From Melioribacteraceae bacterium (GTDB taxonomy: Bacteria > Bacteroidota > Ignavibacteria > Ignavibacteriales > Melioribacteraceae): DNA of 59,683 bases. The translations under genes were made by a program, and so were the position numbers. Location of the stretch: NCBI GenBank assembly GCA_021647785.1, contig JAKIUC010000025.1, forward strand, positions 1-59,683, read 5' to 3'. Below the pieces are notes generated by a model. The model was not told where the DNA came from, made no database searches, and saw only the letters and a program-made list of their open reading frames with translations. This document shows positions 1-9,093 of the stretch, piece by piece; positions within the stretch are counted from its first letter, which is position 1; every line of letters begins with the position of its first letter.

Positions 1-23
1 AAAAAGTGACAGATAAAACATGA

Positions 24-668
24 CAAAATTTAATTAAAAAAGTATTCGTGAGAGAGGATGATTTCTGGAAAGAGGATGCAGAAATAATACAATAAATCAG
101 TATGGTGTCAAATGAAATGCACTATAACGGTGATGAGATTGCTGATGACAACTTCTGGACTAAGATAATAACTTTTCCTATTTATACAGCATCACCTTTG
201 CGATACCAATATGGTGCAAATTGGGGATTAGAATCTAATGGTGGAGAAAATCTTAACGAAACCGGTTATGGTGTGTACCATTCCACCTTCTTTAAATCAA
301 ATTTCTGGTACGGTGAAATAGAAGATAAATTTGGAATAATAGAACATAAAAATATTGTAAATGGAATTGAACAAATTGGGAGTGAAATACCTTCAGCTTA
401 TGAGTTAAAACAAAACTACCCTAACCCTTTTAACCCAACTACAATTATAAACTTCTCAATACCAGAGAGTGGATTAGTAACCTTGAAAGTATTTAACATT
501 TTAGGAGAAGAAGTTGCAGAGTTAGTAAATGATGTGAAATCTGCTGGTAGTTATGAGGTATCGTTTGATGCAACATCCGCCTTGGGCGGATTAACAAGTG
601 GAATATATATTTATAGAATTAAAATTAGAAACTATACTGCTGCAAAAAAAATGCTGCTGCTTAAATAA
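24..668 (+). pseudogene. 3' remnant of a T9SS-secreted protein
   Basis: The last ~85 codons encode a T9SS type A sorting domain: QNYPNPFNPTT, a beta-rich core, a GIYIYRI motif and the closing KKMLLLK. The longest open stretch starts at the ATG at 102. The same frame continues upstream through residues reading REDDFWKEDAE, then meets a TAA at 93-95; the next in-frame stop upstream is at 21-23. The upstream residues resemble coding sequence and echo the DDNFW motif just after 102, so I infer an older, longer gene broken by a nonsense change. No signal peptide is visible, so the product would not be exported. The sorting domain is certain; pseudogene status is an inference. Confidence 0.7.
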
Positions 669-839
669 AGTTCCACACAGCGAGACATTTATTTAAGAAG
701 AGTGCCGTCTTTTGCGGTGATGCTACTTCGTTAATACCAAGGTACTCTTGTTTTGTTCGGCTCTCTTAGTATCTTATAGAATATTCGTCTGTTTTTTGGC
801 AGAAAATCTCAAATCATAATAATCAAATAACACAACTTG

Positions 840-860
840 TCCCGACTCCTTTTGTCGGGA
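840..860. repeat. Small intergenic hairpin of the TCCCG type
   Basis: TCCCGAC and GTCGGGA form a perfect 7-bp stem round a 7-base loop. It lies in the 354-bp gene-free stretch 669-1022, where I see no gene. Similar C/G-stem hairpins occur near 17755, 39415 and 39680, so this looks like one member of a dispersed family. Confidence 0.6.
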
Positions 861-1022
861 TAAATCACAATACAAAAATGTCAAACTAATAGAGTTATTA
901 AAATCAAAAATTGTTTTTAAAGAGAACGATTCAAATGTTTGTTTTTTTTGAATTTGATGTTTGAAATTTATTTGATACTTGTGATTTGAATTTTGGAATT
1001 TCTAGTTTATCCTGGTTTGGTA

Positions 1023-2015
1023 TTACAGCCACTTCTCTTTTTTATACCACTCAATTGTATTTTTCATCCCTTCTTCGAGTCTGTATTTCTCTGCAAATCC
1101 TAAATCTTTTTGAGATTTAGTTGTATCACAAGTCCAGGCTTCTTGAACAAAATCGCGAGCTTTTTCAAGATTTAATGTTGCTGGTTTACTACTAAACATT
1201 GCAAAGAATTGGGCAATTGCTGCAACAACATAAATTAAAGCATGGGGCAGCCGAAGTGTAATTGCTCCCTTCCCCATTCCTTTATGTATTACTTCACCAA
1301 TTTGTAGCCAGTTGTAAAACTCTTTTGAACTGATGAAATATGTTTCCCCTTTTGCAGCTTCTTTTGTGGCAGCAAGATAAATTCCATTCACTAAATCCTT
1401 AACATAAATAAGGCTTACTTCTTTTTTGTTAAATCCAACAAGAGTCATCAACCCTTGTTTATATGTTTTAAATATTAGATAAATCTCAGTATCACGTTCA
1501 CCAAAAATTGCAGGCGGACGCACAATTGTAATTGGTAATTTATCCATGTATGATTTTGTTAGTTCCTCCTGAGCTACCTTACTTCTACCATAAGTTGTAA
1601 TAGGATTGGTTGGAGTCTCTTCATTAACCGGAGAGTCAAGTTTTGAAGGTCCACTTGCGGTTAAACTACTTACAATTAAAACTCGTTTTATGTTTGGGGC
1701 AACTTCCACAACTGCATCCAATAGATTGCGTGTTGTTTCAACATTTCCTTGATAGTATCCATCCTCAGTTTTTGCTTTTACAACACCAGCAACATGGTAA
1801 AGATAATCGACATTTTTAAGGATAAGTTTTAATCCATCTTTATCAAATAAACCAGTGTTGTGGATAGTAACATCCTTTCCCTTTAACCAACGCAGATTAC
1901 TACTTTTTCTAACAATACAATGAACATCATCCCCTTTTTCTATGAGATAATCGACTAAATGGCTCCCAACAAATCCACTTGCACCAGTAACAACTGAAAT
2001 ATTTTTTTTCGACAT
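1023..2015 (-). CDS. Extended SDR, likely 3-ketoceramide reductase (CerR-like)
   Basis: A 330-residue extended short-chain dehydrogenase/epimerase. The N-terminal Rossmann motif TGASGFVGSHL binds NAD(P), SS(L/T)ASG supplies the catalytic Ser/Thr region, and YGRSK is the Tyr-Lys catalytic pair. A hydrophobic stretch at about residues 245-270 suggests membrane association. It is divergent from the serine palmitoyltransferase gene, separated by 143 bp that must hold both promoters. In Caulobacter the 3-ketoceramide reductase CerR is an SDR/epimerase-type protein encoded with spt, so the neighbourhood points to reduction of 3-ketoceramide (or 3-ketosphinganine). The family is sure from sequence; the substrate is inferred from context. 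Another NAD-dependent epimerase role is possible. Confidence 0.75.
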   Translation of the reverse strand: MSKKNISVVTGASGFVGSHLVDYLIEKGDDVHCIVRKSSNLRWLKGKDVTIHNTGLFDKDGLKLILKNVDYLYHVAGVVKAKTEDGYYQGNVETTRNLLDAVVEVAPNIKRVLIVSSLTASGPSKLDSPVNEETPTNPITTYGRSKVAQEELTKSYMDKLPITIVRPPAIFGERDTEIYLIFKTYKQGLMTLVGFNKKEVSLIYVKDLVNGIYLAATKEAAKGETYFISSKEFYNWLQIGEVIHKGMGKGAITLRLPHALIYVVAAIAQFFAMFSSKPATLNLEKARDFVQEAWTCDTTKSQKDLGFAEKYRLEEGMKNTIEWYKKEKWL

Positions 2016-2158
2016 ATTAAAACTTATATTTTAATTATTGTAAATTGTTTTTATATCTATTTAATAGTAACTTAATAAACTAATTTTGGAACAGACTAAT
2101 TTTAGATTAAAAAATACTAAATTATAAAATAACTTATAGATTATTTCTAGGAGAACAA

Positions 2159-3349
2159 TTGGATTTATTCAAAAAATGTTACGATTTTACACGGGCAGAC
2201 GAAATAAAAAAGACAGGGCTTTACCCATATTTTAGATCTATTCAGGAAAACGAAGGACCAACTGTACACATTGAAGGTCGTAAAGTAATTATGGCTGGTT
2301 CTAATAATTATTTAGGACTTACTGCACATCCAAAAGTAAAAGAAGCATCCATTAAAGCTATTGAGCATTATGGTACTGGCTGCTCGGGCTCTCGTTATTT
2401 AACAGGAACTCTTGAACTTCACGAAGAACTTGAAGAGAAAATGGCAAAGTTTTTTGACGTTGAAGCTGTTTTACTTTACAGCACTGGCTACCAAACTGGG
2501 CAAGGGGTAATTCCTACAATTGTTCAGCGTGGCGAATATGTTATTTCCGATAAAGATAACCACGCATCAATCCAAATTGCTACAATGATGGCAAAGGGTA
2601 TGACTGCTGATTTGCTTCGTTACAAACATAACAATATGGTTGATCTTGAACGTGTGCTAAAAAAAATTCCGAAAGAGACTCCAAAACTTATTGTTAGTGA
2701 TGGTGTTTTCTCTACTGGTGGTGAAATTGTTGAATTGGATAAATTGGTTGCACTTGCAAAAGAATATAATGCACGCACTTTAATTGATGACGCACATGCC
2801 GTTGGTGTTATTGGTAAAGGTGGACGTGGTACACCAAGTGAATTTGACCTTGTTGATGATGTTGATTTAACAATGGGTACTTTCAGTAAAACATTTGCTT
2901 CGCTTGGCGGGTTTATTTGTGGGAAAGCAAAAGTTATTGATTATATAAAACATCATAGTGCTGCTTTAATATTTTCTGCATCCCCTACTCCTGCATCTGT
3001 AGCTGCGGCAATGGCTGCCCTCGAAATACTTGAGGCGGAACCATGGCGAGTGGATAAACTAATTGCAAATGCTGATTATATGCGCAAGGGTTTAACCGAT
3101 GCTGGCTTTCATGTTATTGATGGACGAACAGGCATTGTTCCTGTTATTGTAGGTAAGGATGAAATAGCACTTAAAATGTGGCGTATGTTATATGACAAAG
3201 GAGTATTTGTTAACGTCTTTGTTCCTCCTGGTGTTCCTGAAGGAAGACAAATGTTGAGAACAAGTTATATGGCTACACATGAAGAACATCACCTTGCTGA
3301 AATAGTTAGAGTATTTAAGGAAGTTGGTGCCGAATTAGGTATAATTTAA
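2159..3349 (+). CDS. spt: Serine palmitoyltransferase (alpha-oxoamine synthase family)
   Basis: A 396-residue PLP enzyme of the AOS family (KBL, BioF, ALAS, SPT). It should condense serine with a long-chain acyl thioester to 3-ketosphinganine, the first step of sphingolipid synthesis, in the cytosol or at the inner membrane. Visible residues are His135 (DNHAS, PLP stacking), Asp210 and His213 (DDAHAVG) and the Schiff-base lysine Lys244 (GTFSKTF). The N-terminal YPYFRSI and SNNYLGLT motifs, and the length, match Bacteroides-type SPT rather than BioF. The start is TTG: AGGAG at 2149-2153 lies 5 bases upstream and no ATG is better placed. The flanking reductase and acyltransferase genes support SPT over 2-amino-3-ketobutyrate ligase. 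Confidence 0.87.
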   Translation: MDLFKKCYDFTRADEIKKTGLYPYFRSIQENEGPTVHIEGRKVIMAGSNNYLGLTAHPKVKEASIKAIEHYGTGCSGSRYLTGTLELHEELEEKMAKFFDVEAVLLYSTGYQTGQGVIPTIVQRGEYVISDKDNHASIQIATMMAKGMTADLLRYKHNNMVDLERVLKKIPKETPKLIVSDGVFSTGGEIVELDKLVALAKEYNARTLIDDAHAVGVIGKGGRGTPSEFDLVDDVDLTMGTFSKTFASLGGFICGKAKVIDYIKHHSAALIFSASPTPASVAAAMAALEILEAEPWRVDKLIANADYMRKGLTDAGFHVIDGRTGIVPVIVGKDEIALKMWRMLYDKGVFVNVFVPPGVPEGRQMLRTSYMATHEEHHLAEIVRVFKEVGAELGII

Positions 3350-3362
3350 TTTTAATTTAAAT

Positions 3363-3409
3363 AAGGCTATGTATTTATTTATTAACTATTTATACATTAG
3401 CCTTTTTTT
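3363..3409 (+). terminator. Rho-independent terminator between spt and the acyltransferase gene
   Basis: AAGGCTATGTAT (3363-3374) pairs with ATACATTAGCCTT (3392-3404) with a single bulge, followed by a run of seven T. It ends only 12 bases before the next ATG, so it probably limits rather than abolishes read-through. Confidence 0.75.
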
Positions 3410-3421
3410 ATTGGAGTAATT

Positions 3422-4546
3422 ATGAGTGAAATCGAAATAAAAGTACTGCATCCAAAAAAAGACATTGTTAAATTTATAAAATTTGCTTGGAAAATTTATA
3501 AAGGTGACCCAAACTGGGTTCCTCCATTAATGATGGATAAAAAGAAATTACTGAATAAAGATAAGAATCCATTTTTTGCAACTGCAGAAATGGAAATGTT
3601 TATGGCTTACAAAGATGGGGAGCCAGTTGGAAGAATTGCAGCAATAAAAAATGATACTCATAACGAAGTACACAACGAAAACATTGGCTTTTTCGGATTC
3701 TTTGAATCGATTAACGACCAAGAAGTTGCTAATGCTTTATTAAACGCAGCTAAGGAATGGCTTAAGTCTAAAGGGCTTGATGCTATGCGTGGTCCTGCAA
3801 ACCCTTCGAGCAACGATGAATTTGGAATGCTCCTTGAAGGCTTTGATGACCCTCCACGATTATTGATGACTTACAATCCAAAATATTATCTCGATTTAAT
3901 GAATAATTTTGGGATCAAAAAAATTAAAGACCTTTACGCTTACAGAATTGAGAATAAGGAATTGCTGAAGTCGGAAAAATTAATTCGTGTAGCCGATATT
4001 GCAAAAAGACGATCAAAAGTTGAAATTAAACAGATAAATCTGAAAAAATTTAAGAGTGAATTAGAAAAAGTTAAGTTTGTTTATAACCAAGCATGGGCTC
4101 CTAATTGGGGATTTATTCCAATGACTGATGCAGAGATTGATAATCTTGCTAAAGAATTAAAACCACTTGTTGAAGATTCACTTGTACTATTTGCTGAAGT
4201 TGATGGCAAGACTGTAGCGTTTGCCCTTGTTATGCTTGACTATAATGAACTCTTCATAGATTTTAACGGAAAATTATTCCCTTTTAATGTTATAAAACTT
4301 TTTACACAACGTAAAAAAATTACTTGGGCAAGAATTCTTACATTAGGTATTATTCCTGAATATCAGAAACGAGGAATTGACGCACTTCTATATTACGAAA
4401 TTACCAAGCGAGCCGAAAAACTTGGAATTATGAAAGGCGAAGCGAGCTGGATACTTGAAGATAACGAAATGATGAAACGTGGTGCAGAGCAAGTTATGAA
4501 TGGTAAAGTTTACAAAAAGTACCGTGTTTATCAGATGGATATTTAA
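3422..4546 (+). CDS. GNAT-like acyltransferase, putative bacterial ceramide synthase
   Basis: A 374-residue protein with an N-terminal GNAT-like region (KIYKGDPNWVPP; later MRGPANPSSNDEFG) and a second acyltransferase-like half (LGIIPEYQKRGIDALLYYE, an acyl-CoA loop). No signal peptide. Proteins of this two-part GNAT type sit beside spt in many bacteria, and the Caulobacter bCerS, which N-acylates 3-ketosphinganine, is an N-acyltransferase with no resemblance to eukaryotic ceramide synthases. Together with the SDR and SPT genes this gives the three activities needed for ceramide. Function is inferred from family and neighbourhood. The start ATG has TTGGAG 7 bases upstream. Confidence 0.7.
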   Translation: MSEIEIKVLHPKKDIVKFIKFAWKIYKGDPNWVPPLMMDKKKLLNKDKNPFFATAEMEMFMAYKDGEPVGRIAAIKNDTHNEVHNENIGFFGFFESINDQEVANALLNAAKEWLKSKGLDAMRGPANPSSNDEFGMLLEGFDDPPRLLMTYNPKYYLDLMNNFGIKKIKDLYAYRIENKELLKSEKLIRVADIAKRRSKVEIKQINLKKFKSELEKVKFVYNQAWAPNWGFIPMTDAEIDNLAKELKPLVEDSLVLFAEVDGKTVAFALVMLDYNELFIDFNGKLFPFNVIKLFTQRKKITWARILTLGIIPEYQKRGIDALLYYEITKRAEKLGIMKGEASWILEDNEMMKRGAEQVMNGKVYKKYRVYQMDI

Positions 4547-4562
4547 CTTCATTTAGCTTTAA

Positions 4563-4653
4563 AACCTTCAAGGTTAATGATGTTAATATTTGTCATTGCC
4601 TAATTAAATGAACTTGTAGAATAAGCTTTCCTATTCCAGCATACCTTGAAGGT
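4563..4653. repeat. Pair of palindromic 11-13-mers
   Basis: AACCTTCAAGGTT (4563-4575) and ACCTTGAAGGT (4643-4653) are each self-complementary and pair with each other across the 133-bp spacer. Degenerate forms occur at about 23626 and 39731. Possibly a terminator for the acyltransferase gene. Confidence 0.5.
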
Positions 4654-4679
4654 TATCATTTTTAATCTAAGGTGATGAT

Positions 4680-6665
4680 TTGAAAAAAACTATTTTTGCG
4701 TTATTATCTATACTGCTGCTACTTACTAGCAACTATACTTTTGCACAATACACAATCCAAGATTCTTCATTAGTCAGAACAACATTCCAACGTGAGTTTG
4801 ATAAAAATATTATCTACAATTATTTATTTTCAAATGATTCCAATAAAGTGAACGCTGCACTACTAAGCATAAGCCATTCAGAAGATACAACATTTGTTGA
4901 TTCAATTTTCAAACTTGATTTTTCTAAATACGGAATAAACATTACATTTGCATTGGGACAGATAGGGAAATCAAAAAAGAGCGAAAAATTTCTGATTGAT
5001 AAATTAAATGATTCTACTAATCAATTTTTAGTTTCAACATTTAGTTCTATTGGCAAGGTGGGTGATTCACTTACATTAGAATATTTATTAGAGGCTATTG
5101 AGAGTAATGTAATTTCTAATTCAAACGGCTTCCCATTTTCTATTGTTAACTTCCATCTTCGCGGAATTAAAAATGATAATTCAGCTAAGTATTTATCAAA
5201 ACTATTAAGTTCACATCCCGCCGAAAAGCAGCTCTTCCAAACTCTCTTTGCTCTATACAGAATTGGTCTCGCAAAAGATATGATTCCAGAATTACAAAAT
5301 ATTTTGACTGGAAACCATGAAGAAATAATCACACTTTACACACTAAGTAATTTTCGCAAATTGAAATACTTCCCAAATGATATTGAATTATTAAAAGGAA
5401 TGGTTGTTTCCGACTCGTGGAAAATAAGAACAGAGACTGCAAACTCTGCTAGCTTCTATCAATTTAGGACTAATGAAGAAGTTACTCTTTACCTTTCCCT
5501 TTTGAATGATAAAAACCCAAATGTATCTCGAACAGCCGCAACTGCGTTAAAGAATATCAAATATTCAAAAAATAGAAATTGGTTGAAAAATGAAATAGAG
5601 AAATACTTACAAAACAATAACCAAACACCAAACGCAAAAGGGGAACTGCTAATAAGCTATGCGTCTTTATTCAATATAAGTAGTGAAAAGATTGTTGATG
5701 ATTATTCAGGTTCAGTAGAACCAAAATTTATTTATCGTTTATTAGCAGCAAATACTTCTGACTGGGAATTTAATTACGAATATTTAAGTGAGAGAATTGA
5801 GGAAAGTAATGAAATAGAATTATTAGATTTACTACCAGCATACCTTGCTTTACAAAATAAATATATTAATAATAAAGAGTATGCTGCATACTGGTTCAAA
5901 GTATTTCAAAGCAATAAGCCCTCCTCTGTTTCTATAATTGCCGATGGACTGAAGCTGCCAATTATTCATCACTATCGTGAAGTATTGCAGGAACTAATTA
6001 TAGAGCAAATATTTAAGAATAAAAACAATCCGCAATTTGCTGAAACAATTATCTCTCTTGCTAACTTGGCTTACAAAATAGATAGGGTGTTTTACGATAG
6101 TGTAATTGATATGCTCGCAACTTCATCGCTATATTCTGTAAAGAAGTTTGCATTTAAAAAACAAGGGTTAGAATTTATTACTCCCAAAAATGACAAACTT
6201 TTCAGACAACTTTGGAGTACTGTTTTCAAGTATAAATTTGCAGAAGTTGAAACGAACAAAGGTAATTTTACTATTGCATTGAAGCCAGAATATGCTCCAA
6301 TGACTTGTAGTAATTTTAGTTCTCTTGCTGTGGGTGGTTTTTACAACGGAGTTATTTTTCACAGAGTAGTTCCAAATTTTGTTATCCAGACTGGTGATAC
6401 TACCAATACTGGATGGGGCGGACCTGGATATGAAATTGTTTCGGAATTTTCTCCACTCCCCTTTGATAGAGGTACCGTTGGCATTGCAAGCATTGGCAAA
6501 GATACAGAAGGCTCACAGTGGTTTGTAATGCACTCAATATTTCCGCACCTAAATGGGCGCTACACAAACTGGGGAAATATTGTTAAAGGTGTGGAAGTAG
6601 TTGATATTATTGATGAAGGGGATAAAATTTTAAGTATTAAATTGATTAGAGATAATCAGAAGTAA
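4680..6665 (+). CDS. Secreted HEAT-like repeat protein with C-terminal cyclophilin PPIase domain
   Basis: 661 residues. Residues 1-22 are a Sec signal peptide ending in FAQ. Residues ~35-500 are a helical array with HEAT-like units (for example SDSWKIRTETANSA, DKNPNVSRTAATALKNI). The last ~150 residues are a cyclophilin-type peptidyl-prolyl isomerase: EVETNKGNFTI, APMTCSNF, YNGVIFHRVVPNFVIQTGD and GSQWFVMH. Cyclophilin active-site elements FHR and the Q of GSQWF are present. Likely a periplasmic chaperone. The start is TTG with AAGGTGAT just upstream; it puts the signal peptide in register. It ends directly against the stop codon of the convergent gene. No T9SS domain. Confidence 0.85.
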   Translation: MKKTIFALLSILLLLTSNYTFAQYTIQDSSLVRTTFQREFDKNIIYNYLFSNDSNKVNAALLSISHSEDTTFVDSIFKLDFSKYGINITFALGQIGKSKKSEKFLIDKLNDSTNQFLVSTFSSIGKVGDSLTLEYLLEAIESNVISNSNGFPFSIVNFHLRGIKNDNSAKYLSKLLSSHPAEKQLFQTLFALYRIGLAKDMIPELQNILTGNHEEIITLYTLSNFRKLKYFPNDIELLKGMVVSDSWKIRTETANSASFYQFRTNEEVTLYLSLLNDKNPNVSRTAATALKNIKYSKNRNWLKNEIEKYLQNNNQTPNAKGELLISYASLFNISSEKIVDDYSGSVEPKFIYRLLAANTSDWEFNYEYLSERIEESNEIELLDLLPAYLALQNKYINNKEYAAYWFKVFQSNKPSSVSIIADGLKLPIIHHYREVLQELIIEQIFKNKNNPQFAETIISLANLAYKIDRVFYDSVIDMLATSSLYSVKKFAFKKQGLEFITPKNDKLFRQLWSTVFKYKFAEVETNKGNFTIALKPEYAPMTCSNFSSLAVGGFYNGVIFHRVVPNFVIQTGDTTNTGWGGPGYEIVSEFSPLPFDRGTVGIASIGKDTEGSQWFVMHSIFPHLNGRYTNWGNIVKGVEVVDIIDEGDKILSIKLIRDNQK

Positions 6666-7124
6666 TTATTTTATTCTGTTTCTACGCTCATAAATATCGA
6701 GTAGTTTGTTGCACTCATTATTTAGTTTGGCTTTAAATATTGGAGTCCATCCAAGTAATAATCCTTTAATACCTAATGCCTGGGCAGCCCATTTGTGTAA
6801 ATTAAAATCATCCTTATGTTTGATAATTTTTCCATCTTTAAATTCAAACTCAGCTTTTATTTGGTTATATACTTTGCGTCCAGTCTTGTTGAAAATATAT
6901 TCTGCTTCCCAATTAGCGTTACCTATCTCATCATTAAACTGAATATTATTGAAAGTGATTTTCAATTCTTTGGAACTTTTACAAAGCATCCGCCACATAT
7001 TTCTGGCTTTCTCTCCCTTTAATTTACCAAAAGCCGGATCTTCAAATTCAACTTCAGGATGATAGTGTTTTACCATTTCTTCAGCATCTAATTTTTGCAA
7101 TGCTCTGTAAAATTGTCCAATCAT
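6666..7124 (-). CDS. SnoaL/NTF2-like protein
   Basis: A 152-residue cone-fold protein of the NTF2/SnoaL-like group: FYRALQKLDAEEMVKHYHPEVEFEDPAFG is the usual N-terminal helix-strand pattern, followed by W..EY and a C-terminal DDFNLHKWAAQALG. Members are found as small enzymes or ligand-binding proteins; no substrate can be read from this one. It lies 13 bp downstream of porD and is probably co-transcribed with it. It converges on the cyclophilin gene with no spacer. Confidence 0.8.
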   Translation of the reverse strand: MIGQFYRALQKLDAEEMVKHYHPEVEFEDPAFGKLKGEKARNMWRMLCKSSKELKITFNNIQFNDEIGNANWEAEYIFNKTGRKVYNQIKAEFEFKDGKIIKHKDDFNLHKWAAQALGIKGLLLGWTPIFKAKLNNECNKLLDIYERRNRIK

Positions 7125-7137
7125 TTAATGATTACCC

Positions 7138-8025
7138 TTATCTATCTTCTGCCTCAATGTACTTTGAAGTATGTGCAGGATCAACTTTAATGAGCTTGGT
7201 GAAAATTGAGCGGTCTGGATAATCTTGGAGATATGAAATCAGTTCGCCAGATTTAGCATCGAAAAAAGCATTTACAAACGGACTTCTTCTATTTGTAGTA
7301 TTTTTCCACTTAACAAGATTATTAACCAATTTTTCAAAACTCTTATAGGCTTCTTCTTTATCGCGGTAAAAGACATCTAAACCGTTGTAATGGTAATCAA
7401 AAATATCTTGGCGAAATTTTTGAAAACCAGCACCAGTAGCATCCTCAATAAATCCGCGTTTATTATAATTTGAACTGCTCGTTCCCCAGCTATCACTATA
7501 TCCGGTAGTTCCACCCAATATAGCAATACTCATAGCTCCTTGAAAATATGGAGTTCCACCAAAAGGTTCGTATGAGTCCGAATCAGTTCCAATAATAACT
7601 AATGCATAAAAATCTAAAAAACTAGTAAGTGCATTAAATATTGTTGGGTCAAAATAAATACTTTGGTTTTTCTCATATTGGAATGACCATTTATTATCCA
7701 TTATATTTAACATCAATGAGCGGTTTTCGGTACCCTCAATTGAACGGATACTATTTACAACTACTTGTGCTGAATAGTTAATTTCGCCATCTGCAACAGT
7801 GAAAAACATATTGAAACTACACTTAATTTTAGGCCACTCCCAATTACCACCTGTAAACTTGGTGGTGTTAAGATAATCCTCAATCTGCTGCTTAAATACT
7901 TCTAAATTCTCTTTGTAAACAGTTTGTAATTGTTCCATATTTATTTGAACAGTAGCTTCAAGTTCTTGTGAATAACTAGTAGAGAAACTATATAAAATTA
8001 AGATGAGGAAAATAAACTTTTTCAT
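7138..8025 (-). CDS. porD: PorD-like type IX secretion protein (DUF4835)
   Basis: 295 residues with a Sec signal peptide (cleavage after TSYSQ). The body matches the DUF4835 pattern I know: ELEATVQIN, LEVFKQQIEDYLNTTKF, FFDAKSGEL and a C-terminal DPAHTSKY. DUF4835 proteins are annotated as PorD, required for T9SS function in Porphyromonas and Flavobacterium. The presence of five T9SS C-terminal domains in the window fits. Divergent from the PorV-like barrel gene at 8235, with 209 bp between them. I am fairly sure of the family; its precise role in secretion is not established. Confidence 0.8.
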   Translation of the reverse strand: MKKFIFLILILYSFSTSYSQELEATVQINMEQLQTVYKENLEVFKQQIEDYLNTTKFTGGNWEWPKIKCSFNMFFTVADGEINYSAQVVVNSIRSIEGTENRSLMLNIMDNKWSFQYEKNQSIYFDPTIFNALTSFLDFYALVIIGTDSDSYEPFGGTPYFQGAMSIAILGGTTGYSDSWGTSSSNYNKRGFIEDATGAGFQKFRQDIFDYHYNGLDVFYRDKEEAYKSFEKLVNNLVKWKNTTNRRSPFVNAFFDAKSGELISYLQDYPDRSIFTKLIKVDPAHTSKYIEAEDR

Positions 8026-8234
8026 AATGGAACTCTAATTAATTAAAAATTGATTTGTCAGATATTTTTAGATATTTTTGAACAACTTTGAATTACAAGA
8101 TATAAAACTTTCATTATTGAATCAAAAATTCGCCAGGGTTGGGCAAAAGCAATTGAAAGTTTCTCCCCAAAAGAAAGGGGTCTTATAAACAAAGCAGTCT
8201 CACATACATCGCAATAATTGTACATATGTAAAAT

Positions 8235-9092
8235 ATGAATTTACTAAAGAAAATAGTACTAATTCTTCTTGTTTTTTATGTCAAAAGTTTTGCACAAATT
8301 AAACCAGGGGCAAAGCAAATTTCTCTTTCACATTCAGATATTGCTTTGGCTTCTGATGCTTATGCTCTATTCAATAATCCTGCCGGATTAGCTCAGCAAA
8401 ATTGGAGAGAATTTAGCATCTATTATTCTCCATCTCCATTCGGAATAAATAAACTATCTAATGCCTCGGCAGTTTATCACGAACCAACAATATTTGGATC
8501 GTTTGCAATTGCTTACACAAATTACGGATTTGAATTATACAAGGAAAACACTTTTTATGTTTCTTATTCCAAAATGCTTTTAAAGAATTTTTTTGCGGGC
8601 ATAACTCTTAGCTATAAAAATATTTCAATAAAAAATTATGGAAATGACAATACGTTAACTTTTTTAATTGGTGGTTTAACCTACTTAACTAACAATCTAC
8701 GTATAGGGTTTGCAGTTGATAATATTACACGATCTAGTTTTGGGAATGAGGATAACCAAATTCCGATTACTTTTGATTTTGGAATGAGTTACAATTTAAC
8801 TCCGGAACTATCTATAAATGCTGCATTGCAAAAAGAGATTGATATGAAAAACTCTATCAGAATTGGAATTGATTATCAAATTATAAAATATCTTAATTTA
8901 CGTATGGGTGCTACGAATGAGCCGTCCTCTTTCTCTGCTGGTGTTGGTATTAACTACTCTATTTTTGAAATTGACTACGCTCTATTTAATCATCAGGACT
9001 TAGGGTTTACTCATCAAATAGGTGTAACATTACAATTTGGAACTGACAAACCACGCAGTCAAAGAATAAAAGATTATCTTAGGGAAAATTAA
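8235..9092 (+). CDS. PorV/PorQ-like outer-membrane beta-barrel protein
   Basis: 285 residues; signal peptide 1-20 (VKSFAQ). The mature N-terminus (GAKQISLSHSDIALASDAYALFNNPAGLAQ) is the hallmark of PorV/PorQ/UPF0164 proteins in the FadL superfamily, followed by alternating strands. PorV-type barrels are T9SS shuttle or attachment proteins; other members carry hydrophobic substrates. The gene is followed one base later by the HhH-barrel gene, so the two are translationally coupled. It may serve T9SS, given the divergent porD. Confidence 0.75.
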   Translation: MNLLKKIVLILLVFYVKSFAQIKPGAKQISLSHSDIALASDAYALFNNPAGLAQQNWREFSIYYSPSPFGINKLSNASAVYHEPTIFGSFAIAYTNYGFELYKENTFYVSYSKMLLKNFFAGITLSYKNISIKNYGNDNTLTFLIGGLTYLTNNLRIGFAVDNITRSSFGNEDNQIPITFDFGMSYNLTPELSINAALQKEIDMKNSIRIGIDYQIIKYLNLRMGATNEPSSFSAGVGINYSIFEIDYALFNHQDLGFTHQIGVTLQFGTDKPRSQRIKDYLREN

Positions 9093-9093
9093 T

